DNA from: Parvularia atlantis
Taxonomy: Eukaryota; Opisthokonta; Rotosphaerida
Assembly: GCA_943704415.1 (NCBI GenBank)
Contig: CALSCO010002103.1
Location: 1-19,512 of the forward strand
DNA: 19,512 nt
Direction: 5' to 3'
Made by a program: the position numbers and the translations under genes. Below are positions 9,624 through 16,030 of this stretch, one piece after another (positions within the stretch are counted from its first letter, which is position 1; every line of letters starts with the position of its first letter). Below the pieces are notes generated by a model, which saw nothing but the letters and a program-made list of their open reading frames with translations, ran no database searches and was not told the DNA's origin.

Positions 9624-9827
9624 CCCGCGAGCGGGCCGAACGGGCCAGCCATGCCCGGCGGCGGCGGGTACGGCGGCTGGCCAAACATCATTATCGGCCG
9701 AAACTGCTGCTGCGGCTGCTGATGGTGGTGCGGCGGCGCGACGTACACCGGGTCTTGCGCGCCGAGGCCCGACGGCGGGGCGGCCTGGCCCAGCAGTTGC
9801 GCCTCGACCTCGGCCAGCGTCAGCACC

Positions 9828-9866
<39 letters not shown>

Positions 9867-10362
9867 GGCGGCGGGCCGGGCGCGAGCGTCTCCACGGCAC
9901 GCGTCTGCGGGACGATCGCCATCAGCGAAACACGCCCGCGACGCGCCCGAAACACGCCCGCGACGCCACCAGGCCGTCCACCGTGACGTCACGGGCCGTC
10001 GTTGCTGCTGCAGCGCCGCCGTCGTCGGCTATGCGCGCGTTGGCGGCCTCAAAGTCGAACTCCTTCTCTGCACGCGCATCGCGTGAGCGGCAGCGCCACC
10101 GACAGCGGCCGGCGCCGCCACCGGCCGGCTCGAACGCGCCAAACGTCTCGTCGTTGAGCTCGTCCAGCTCGGTCGCCTCCTCGCGCGGCGGCGGCAGCAG
10201 CTCGCCCATCGGTGGCAGCCGCGTGTCGAAGCCGAAGAAGCCGCCGTCGCCGTCGCCGTCGCCGTCGTCGTCGTCGGCGGTGCCGCCGCGCTGCCGAGCG
10301 AGAGAGGCGCAGCGATCAGCAACGAGGCGGCAAGAGAGAGGCGCATCGCGCACCGCGGCCAT
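6992..10362 (-). CDS. PAT1: Pat1, mRNA decapping activator
   Basis: A P-body scaffold that binds the Lsm1-7 ring, Dhh1 and decapping factors to promote mRNA decay. I infer 18 exons: 10354-10362, 10122-10290, 9970-10067, 9561-9904, 9364-9508, 9073-9310, 8818-9020, 8649-8760, 8467-8591, 8372-8411, 8239-8327, 8080-8180, 7918-8028, 7683-7863, 7499-7639, 7363-7454, 7158-7313, 6992-7106, for about 822 residues. The FFGFDTRLPP motif near the N-terminus and LTLAEVEAQLL are Pat1 hallmarks. Two polyglutamine tracts (Q12, Q18) and Pro/Met/Gln-rich sequence fill the middle. The mid-domain DPYIDDFYYLV and the alpha-superhelical C-terminus (ending MGIDYRQLMAVSQA) follow. Introns 1 and 2 are multiples of three without stops, so retention would stay in frame. 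The end of exon 14 could be 7695 instead (donor GTGCAC). The start lies 57 bp from the TSR3 stop. Confidence 0.9.
9569..9622. repeat. CTG/CAG triplet repeat, 18 units, coding polyQ in PAT1
   Basis: Eighteen uninterrupted CTG units on the plus strand are read as CAG on the minus strand and give Q18 in PAT1 exon 4. The run is pure, with no CAA interruption, so it is probably length-variable. Confidence 0.97.
9830..9865. repeat. CTG/CAG triplet repeat, 12 units, coding polyQ in PAT1
   Basis: Twelve uninterrupted CTG units encode Q12 on the minus strand, near the start of PAT1 exon 4 just before the conserved LTLAEVEAQ block. Confidence 0.97.
9926..9967. repeat. 22-bp direct repeat, two copies, inside PAT1 intron 3
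   Basis: The sequence cgaaacacgcccgcgacgc occurs at 9926 and again at 9948, in tandem with a 22-bp period. Both copies lie wholly inside the intron (9905-9969) between PAT1 exons 3 and 4 and contribute about two thirds of its length. Confidence 0.85.
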
Positions 10363-10419
10363 GTCTGTTACGTGAGTGCGGATATGTACAGCGCAGGTGG
10401 TGGATACAGCGGGGCCCGC

Positions 10420-11558
10420 TCATTTGCGGTGGCGTGAGACGCCGCCTCTGCTGCCGCCTCTGCTGCCGCGTCCGCCGCGTGTGCTGCGGGCGGGTGGTGC
10501 GTGCTGCTGCTGCTGCTGCTGCTCGTCGTCGTCTTCGTCGTCGTCTTTGTCGTCGTCGTCGTCGTCGCTCTCGTCGTCGTCGTCTTTGGCCGCGGACGAT
10601 CGGTGCTGGTGGTTCGGGTTCGCGGGCAGGTCGAGCGCGTCGCCGTCGCTGTCCCCGTCGTGGTCGTCGTGATCGTCGTGGCCGTCGACACGGGTGGGCA
10701 CGGCGCGCTCGGCCTGCTCGCGCTCGCACATCGCAATCCACTCGGCCTGCACGCGCACGACGTCGGCGCTCGTCGCGCACTGTGCGTAGCGCCCAAACAG
10801 CTCGCTGTGTGTGTGTGTGTGGCCGCGCGTGAGACGATCGCGAGCGTGAGTGCATGCGCGCAGCCCGCACCGGTTGATGTCGAAGAACGCCGCGCCCCAT
10901 TTGAAGCGGTCCATGACCTCGTCGCCGAGCGCGTTCATGCCTTGCGCGCGGCGATCAGCACGTCGCACGTCGCACAACAAGCACAAGAGCAGCGCGCACC
11001 GGCGATGTAGAAGCACGCCGCGAACGCCTCGGCGCACGACAGGCGCAGCGGCTTGCCGTAGTTGACCGGGTTGGCGGCGACGAGGAACGGCACTGCGGGA
11101 CGTGCGTCCGCACTCAGCCGCCGTCCCGGCGATCATCCGCAGCACCGCGACAACGCACGCAGCCGCGGATGCCCCGCCTTGAGCCGCGCGAGCGGCACGT
11201 CGTCCAGCCGCGCCCACGAGCAGTCGACGACGGCGACGCCGTGCTGCGCGATCACGTCGCGGTCGGCCAGCGACACGGCCTGCTGCCCCGTGGGCCTGCC
11301 GCGCGTCGATCAGCCGGACGTGGCCGCCGATCAGGGCGACGGACGTGAGGACGAGGCCCGGGAAGCGCTGCGTCAGCTTGAGCTCGCGCACGTAGCCCAT
11401 CCGCGCGAGCCGCAGCCCGCTGCAACGCTTCGGGTCGCACTGCTCAAAGTTCTGCCGCGGCGCGGCATGCGGCGTGAGGGTGAGGGCGACGGCGCACGAC
11501 ACCGCGCGCACCGCAGACGCACCCACATCGCCAGATCGACCGCGAACCGCTCGCTCAT
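10420..11558 (-). CDS. TSR3: Tsr3, 18S rRNA aminocarboxypropyltransferase
   Basis: The enzyme transfers the 3-amino-3-carboxypropyl group of SAM to the hypermodified helix-31 uridine of 18S rRNA (1191 in yeast), a late cytoplasmic step of 40S maturation. Exons: 11523-11558, 11345-11451, 11159-11295, 11000-11092, 10871-10940, 10420-10804, for 275 residues. The RLI-like N-terminal block [15 protein letters not shown] and the SPOUT-like core are intact: [49 protein letters not shown] and [13 protein letters not shown]. The last exon adds about 80 residues of low complexity: Asp-rich runs, a Q6 tract and a C-terminal Arg-Gly-rich tail ([13 protein letters not shown]) that could bind RNA. Intron 2 has an unusual GTCCG donor and intron 4 an AAG acceptor, both needed to restore conserved sequence. 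Confidence 0.94.
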
Positions 11559-11653
11559 TTTCTACTAAGGAAAAACGCTGAGGGTAATATAAAGAAAGGC
11601 TTCGTCACTCTACTTTTGCTATAGTGAAATACGCAGCCGGGTTATTTCTCTCG
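11559..11653. promoter_or_regulatory. 95-bp AT-rich bidirectional promoter, TSR3/KCS1
   Basis: Only 95 bp separate the TSR3 start (11558, minus) from the KCS1 start (11654, plus). The stretch is strikingly AT-rich against its surroundings and holds a TATA-like taatataaag (11585-11594). Both genes must draw their core promoters, and both 5' leaders, from this interval. Confidence 0.7.
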
Positions 11654-12695
11654 ATGGACGGGTCGGCGTCTCCCCCGCGGCCGCCGGGCGCGGCGCCGGC
11701 GCCGTGGGGTCCGGCCGCGTCGCCCGCGTCGCCATCGGCCGCGGGGCCAGCGGCGGGCGGGGTGCCGGCGCCGCGCAGCCGCGGGGGCGGGCCGATGCGC
11801 GGCCGTGTGCGCGCACGAGCCATCACGCCGTACTCGTTCCAGGTGGGCGGACACGTGCCCATCGCCAAGCTGGACGCGCGGTGCGTGCTGCTGCTGCTGC
11901 TGCTGCTGCTGCTGCGGCGGCGGCGGCGGCTGCTGCGGGCGGTGCTGGTGGCGGTGGTGCTGCTGGACGATGCAGACGTCGGCGATATCAGGACCACCAG
12001 TGCCGCCCGCAAGCGGCGCGCCAGCGGCACGCGGATGCCACGCGACGCGCAACTGACGCGGGATGCGGACGCACCGCGCAGAACGATCCTCAAGCCGCTC
12101 AACGTCGCCGAGCGCCGCTTCTACGAGGAGCTGGCGCGCCACGCCAAGCTCGCGCCCTTCACGCCGTCGTACCTCGGCGTCGTTACGGTGGTGCAGGACG
12201 CCGACACGGACGACGGCGACGTGGACGACGACGACGACGAGGCCGACGACGACGACGACGACGACGACGAGGCCGACGATGCGCACCACGCGGCTGATCG
12301 CGGCGGCAACGACGGCAGTGCCGCAGCAGCGCCCCCCGCGCCCGGCCCGACGACGCGGCGCCGCGTGCTGCCGGACGGAACGCCGCGTCGCAGCGGTGTT
12401 TCGTCAGTGCCTGGCGTGCCGCCGATCGTCCCCGTCGAGCTGCCGCCGTCGCTCGTGCCCGGGCCGCACCGCCTCGACGACGACGCGGCCGTCGTGCCCG
12501 ACGCGCCCTCGTCGCCGCTGCAGCCGCCGCAGCCGCCCAGTGCGCGCACCGCCGCGCCCGTCACGCCGTGGGGCGAGACACTGCAGCGAAAGGCGACGTC
12601 GTCGGGCGAGTTTGTGTGCTTGGAGGACATCACCTTTGGCCTGCGCCACCCGTGCATCCTCGACCTCAAGATGGTACGCGCTGTGCTCGTGCCAC

Positions 12696-12736
<41 letters not shown>

Positions 12737-13613
12737 TCACACGTGTGCGCGGTGCACAGGGAACGCGCCAGCATGGCATCAACGCAACGGCCGAGAAGCG
12801 CGCGCGGCAGGAGGCCAAGTGCGCCGCGACGACCTCGGCCGCGCTCGGCGTGCGCATCTGCGGCATGCAGGTGTACAACGTCGTGAGCAAGACGTTTGCC
12901 TACCGCGACAAGTACTACGGCCGCGCGCTCGCGGTCGACACCTTCAAGGGCGCGCTGCTCGAGTACTTGCACAACGGCCGCGAGGTCGTCACGTGGTACA
13001 TCCCGACGTTGGTGCGTGCGCGCAGGCGTCTGTGGCGCAGCGTGCTGTGGCTCACGACCGGCGGGGCAGGTCAAGAAGCTCAGCAAGCTCATGCAGGTCG
13101 TGCTCTCCGCGTCCAACTTTCGCTTCTACGGCTCGTCGGTGCGTGGCGTTGCGATGGTTGCCGCGTGGCCGACTAAGCGGCGCACAGCTGCTGGTCGTGT
13201 ACGACGGGTACGAAGAGGCGGACTTTCTGCGCGCGGTCGACCTGCGGTGCGCCGTGCCTGCCGCGGTGACGCGCCTCGCTGAGCCGTGCGCGCACAGCAT
13301 GATTGACTTTGCCAACACGTGCCGCATCGCCGAGGACAACGAGCCGTGCGAGCCGGACTCGGGCTACCTGCTCGGTGCGTGCGCACCCCTTGTCTTTGTG
13401 TATGGCACTGAGCCCGCACGCGCAGGCCTGCAGACGCTCATCAACATGCTCGAATCGATCCTGCGCGAGCAGCCCGCGGTGCCGCCGCCCGAGCCGCCCG
13501 CCGCGGACGACGGGCGCGCCGCCGACAGCACGGGACGCTCTACACGGTCGGACGCGTCCGGTAGCTCGGCCGGGAGCCGCAGCAGCCGCGTGCTGTTCAG
13601 GGACGAGGTCTAG
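11654..13613 (+). CDS. KCS1: Inositol hexakisphosphate kinase (Kcs1)
   Basis: Phosphorylates inositol hexakisphosphate to the 5-PP inositol pyrophosphate, a signal in phosphate and energy homeostasis. Exons: 11654-11880, 12082-12673, 12760-13011, 13070-13138, 13188-13246, 13298-13374, 13426-13613, for 487 residues, about half the yeast Kcs1 length. QVGGHVPI (about 63-70) is the conserved N-lobe strand, followed after splicing by [16 protein letters not shown] and YLGVV. An acidic Asp-rich linker and a Pro/Ala linker (about 115-240) separate this from the catalytic core. The IPK signature PxxxDxKxG is Pro266, Asp270, Lys272, Gly274 (DLKMGTR). SSLLVVYDG and the metal-binding MIDFANTC (Asp403) follow, then GYLLG. 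Intron 1 (11881-12081) is 201 nt, stop-free and a multiple of three. I remove it because splicing joins conserved LDAR to TILKPL. GTG 11624 was rejected as start. Confidence 0.92.
11888..11914. repeat. CTG repeat, 9 units, in KCS1 intron 1
   Basis: Nine CTG units followed by CGG units sit a few bases after the donor GTGCG. If the intron were retained they would encode polyleucine then polyarginine, which argues for removal. Confidence 0.95.
12697..12735. repeat. CAG repeat, 13 units, in KCS1 intron 2
   Basis: Thirteen CAG units fill most of the 86-nt intron 12674-12759 between the DLKM and GTRQHG coding segments. Each unit ends in AG, so the tract offers many false acceptors before the true one at 12757-12759. 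Confidence 0.95.
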
Positions 13614-13658
13614 AGTGTGTCCGCATCTCTTTTGTGTCGCCGCTTGCAGCAAGAATGA

Positions 13659-15049
13659 TCACTCTTCGTCGTCGTCCTCCTCGAACCGCACGCGCTTGCC
13701 GCTGTACGAGGTGACGGGCTCGGCCGGCTTGACGGGCCCACCGCGCGACTTCGGCGGCCGCCGCTTCGGCGCGGGCTCGACTGCGGGTGCTGGCGCTGTG
13801 CTCTTGAGGGCCCTCTTGGCCACGCGCGGGCCTGCGCGAGACGGCTCATGAGCCGCGCCGCCGCGCCGTGCCGCGCCGCGCCGCACGCACGCACCCTGGC
13901 CGCGCTTGGTCGCCTCCTCGGACGCGTATTCGGCCCGCACGACGCGCCCGTCGATGCGCAGCTGCCGCGCCTTGACGGCCTTTGTCGCGCTCTCGACCGA
14001 GCGGTAGTCGATGTAGCCGAAGCTGCACGACGCCCGTCAGCTGCTGCCGTCGCTGAGCCGCACACGAACGCACCCCTTGCATCGGCCCGTGTCCTCGAAG
14101 GTGGCCAAGCGCACCTTGCGGATTTCGCCGAAGCCTTTCATAGCATTTTCGAGGATTGCCGGCGTGCACGTGAACGACAGGTTGCCGATGAAGACGGTCG
14201 GCGACGGCGTCTTGCTCGTCGCACCCGCGCCCTCGCCCTCGGCGGCCTCGTCGCCCGCCGGCTTGGGCGCGCGCGTGTCGCGGTGGTAGTCGGCCGCGTT
14301 CTTGATCAGCAGGCGGCGCCCGTCCAGCGTCGACTCGCTCAGCGCGCGCGCCTTCTCGACCGCGTCCTTCTCGGCAAAGTCGATGTACGCGAAGCTGCCG
14401 CTTGGCGTGAGCATGAGCACGCGGTGTACTGTGAGCGCACCCCTTGTTCTTGCTCGCGTCCTTCGGGTCCTTGGGCATGTTGACGCGCGCGACCGTGCCG
14501 CAGCCCGCGAAAAACTTGACGAGCGCGCCCGATGTCGTCGCGAAGCTGAGGTTGCCGACCCAGATGCCGTGCGCCGCCTGCGCCTTGGGCGCTGGCCCGT
14601 CTGTCTTGCGCCGCTTCTCCTTGCGCGCATCCCTGTGCAGGCGAGTGAGTGCAGTGCACTGAAGGTGGGAGGTTGACTGCGCACTTTTTCGACAGCACGC
14701 TGGCCTCGTCCTCGTCGGCCTTGCGCTTGCCGAGCGAGGTGTCGGCGTCCTCGTCCTCGTCCGCGTCCTCTTCGCCGTTGTTTTCCTCCTCTTCGCCGTT
14801 GTCCTCCTCCTCCTTCTCCTCGCCATCCTCGTCGTCGTCGCCATCCTCGTCCTCGTCGTCGTCCTCGTCTGCAGCGGCCGCGGTCGGGCTAGCGGCGTAG
14901 GCCTCGTACTCGGCCACGGTCAGATCCTCGGGCTCGCTCTCCTGCACGCACACGGCGCGCCGTCAGCCGTGCGATGATGCTGTCCACGAGCCACATGCCT
15001 TGTTCATGCGCACGAGGAGGATCGGCCCGGCCAGCTCGGCCGCGTCCAT
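13659..15049 (-). CDS. NOP13: Nop13-like nucleolar protein with two RRMs
   Basis: A nucleolar RNA-binding protein of pre-ribosome assembly. Exons: 15014-15049, 14685-14941, 14441-14632, 14074-14394, 13895-14022, 13659-13831, for 368 residues (yeast Nop13 about 400). The N-terminus MDAAELAGPILL leads into a long Glu/Asp-rich run (about 30-75) and a basic nuclear-targeting patch (KEKRRK). RRM1 has RNP2 GIWVGNLSF and RNP1 KGFAYIDF. RRM2 has TVFIGNLSF and KGFGYIDYR. The tail is Lys/Arg/Pro-rich, ending KRVRFEEDDDEE. In both RRMs an intron interrupts RNP1 at the same codon (KG|F), a parallel that suggests old repeat duplication or strong intron-site preference. The S. cerevisiae paralogue Nop12 is the main alternative identity. 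Confidence 0.85.
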
Positions 15050-15117
15050 CGGCGGCGGCAGGCGCACGGCGTTGCGCGGCTGCCAATCATTGGTGCGATA
15101 TCAGTGCTCCCCGCCGA

Positions 15118-15426
15118 TCACGCGCACGTGGTGCGACGCGCCTGGCCGGCCGTGTCGCGCAGGCCCATCACGACCACGTCGATGGCGGGCAGCTGCGCCG
15201 ACCGCGTCAGAGGCGATCGGTACGGCACAACAGCACGGCGCACCATGCCGACGATGGTCACGGCGCCGCCGAGCACGTCGCGCGGCGCGTTGTTGCGCGG
15301 CGTCATGTCGACCGTCAGCTGCTCGGGCGCGGCGCGCGCCTTGGCCGTTGCGGCGAAGCGCAGCACCTGCACGACGGGGCCCTCCTGCGCCATCACCCGC
15401 GCGATCGAGCCGAAGACGTCGCCCAT
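15118..15426 (-). CDS. Unrecognised short ORF upstream of NOP13
   Basis: From ATG 15426 the minus strand reads MGDVFGSIARVMAQEGP onward to a TGA at 15118-15120: 102 residues unspliced, or 85 if a plausible 51-nt intron (about 15196-15246; GTGCGCC donor, CTCTGACGC branch, GCGCAG acceptor) is removed in frame. The composition is protein-like, with alternating hydrophobic strands (LGGAVTIVGM, AIDVVVMGL), but I recognise no family. A further GTGCG donor near the stop, followed by CACTGAT and GGCAG, could carry the transcript into the NOP13 leader. It may be a small gene, a gene fragment, or part of the rearranged region beside it. Confidence 0.35.
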   Translation of the reverse strand: MGDVFGSIARVMAQEGPVVQVLRFAATAKARAAPEQLTVDMTPRNNAPRDVLGGAVTIVGMVRRAVVPYRSPLTRSAQLPAIDVVVMGLRDTAGQARRTTCA

Positions 15427-15552
15427 TGCGCCCGCCGGGGCCGATGCGCTCGCACGCGCGCTTCGGGGCCGTCGAGACGTCAGTGGCAGCGGGATCGCGC
15501 AAGGCGGCGCGTTCACCGTGGCGGCATCTCCCGAAAACAGCCACGCCCTTCG

Positions 15553-15653
15553 CAGCATGCCGGACATTGTCTGACGACACAGACAGCAATCACACAGCAT
15601 GCCGGACATTGCCTGAGAACGCAGACAAAGACCGCACAGCATGCCGGACATTG
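15553..15653 (+). repeat. 42-bp tandem repeat with 17-bp invariant core
   Basis: The 17-mer cagcatgccggacattg occurs at 15553, 15595 and 15637, exactly 42 bp apart. The 25 bp between cores are diverged but alignable. Each unit ends with a branch-like CTGAC/CTGAG, then the CAG acceptor and the first bases of the exon encoding HMPDIG of the sulfotransferase pseudogene, so the array is a duplicated intron-exon junction. Confidence 0.92.
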
Positions 15654-15858
15654 GCACTCTCTGGGACCGCGCCAAACCCATGCTCGGCGACAAGTACGAG
15701 GCGATGGCGACGCACCGCACATCGCCGCCGTGCACCGCACCGTCTCGCCCGAGCTGCTGCTGTTCGACGTGAAGGACGGCTGGGCCCCGCTCTGCGCCTT
15801 CCCTTCCCGAGCATCAACGACCGCACGCAGCTGCTGCGCATCATCACTGGGCCGACCG
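15637..15858 (+). pseudogene. Sulfotransferase-family (Sulfotransfer_4-like) middle and C-terminal remnant
   Basis: Three pieces of one protein lie in order but in different frames. First is ATG 15641 onward, MPDIGTLWDRAKPMLGDKYE, the block after the P-loop exon in this family. From about 15718 comes HIAAVHRTVSPELLLFDVKD followed by GWAPLCAF. From about 15804 comes FPSINDRTQLLRII, the family C-terminus. The roughly 100-residue centre (the VDFP and YPDAKVILTVRDP region) is missing between pieces one and two. A short deletion and frame change separate pieces two and three. Known relatives are PAPS-sulfotransferase-like fungal proteins of unclear substrate. The absent centre and shifted frames make this non-functional. 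Its N-terminal half lies on the opposite strand just to the right. Confidence 0.78.
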
Positions 15859-15954
15859 CGCGTTGTCGAGCGCTCTCATGAGCGAGTTGGTGCCCGTCCG
15901 GCTAAAGCCCGCGCCCACGACCTCGACCGCGAGCGGCGCGTCTCGTCGGTGTAG
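15844..15954 (-). pseudogene. Sulfotransferase-family N-terminal remnant, inverted relative to the rest
   Basis: The minus strand reads APLAVEVVGAGFSRTGTNSL and MRALD, the nucleotide-binding P-loop segment (GAGFSRTGTxSL) that opens this sulfotransferase-like family. Similarity stops at about 15865, after which only eight unrelated residues precede a TGA at 15844-15846. No in-frame ATG is visible upstream before the dioxygenase stop at 16031, so the true start is lost or lay in a missing exon. The similarity limit abuts the C-terminal end of the plus-strand remnant, as expected if everything after this point was inverted. Confidence 0.75.
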
Positions 15955-16030
15955 CGCCACGGCACGCTGTTGCCAACAGCTGCCAGTGCGTGGTTTTGCT
16001 GATGCCGAAAAACAAAGAATGATGTGGGTG

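Noticed and set aside
8579-9955. Single 458-codon minus-strand ORF as the PAT1 coding region
   Set aside because: It translates introns and leaves the conserved frame after the Pro/Met-rich part. Splicing is needed to reach DPYIDDFYYLV in another frame.
10212-10832. Plus-strand Arg-rich ORF antisense to TSR3/PAT1
   Set aside because: Its arginine runs are the reverse complement of the Asp-rich TSR3 tail and Gly/Asp repeats in PAT1; no family resemblance.
11624-11653. KCS1 start at 11624
   Set aside because: The codon is GTG; the first in-frame ATG is 11654 and no conserved residues lie upstream.
14649-14900. Plus-strand serine-rich ORF
   Set aside because: It is the antisense of the Glu/Asp-rich codons of NOP13 exon 2.
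15000-15881. Long plus-strand ORF spanning NOP13 leader to pseudogene
   Set aside because: It crosses unrelated frames; only short parts coincide with the sulfotransferase remnants, and those are in different frames from each other.
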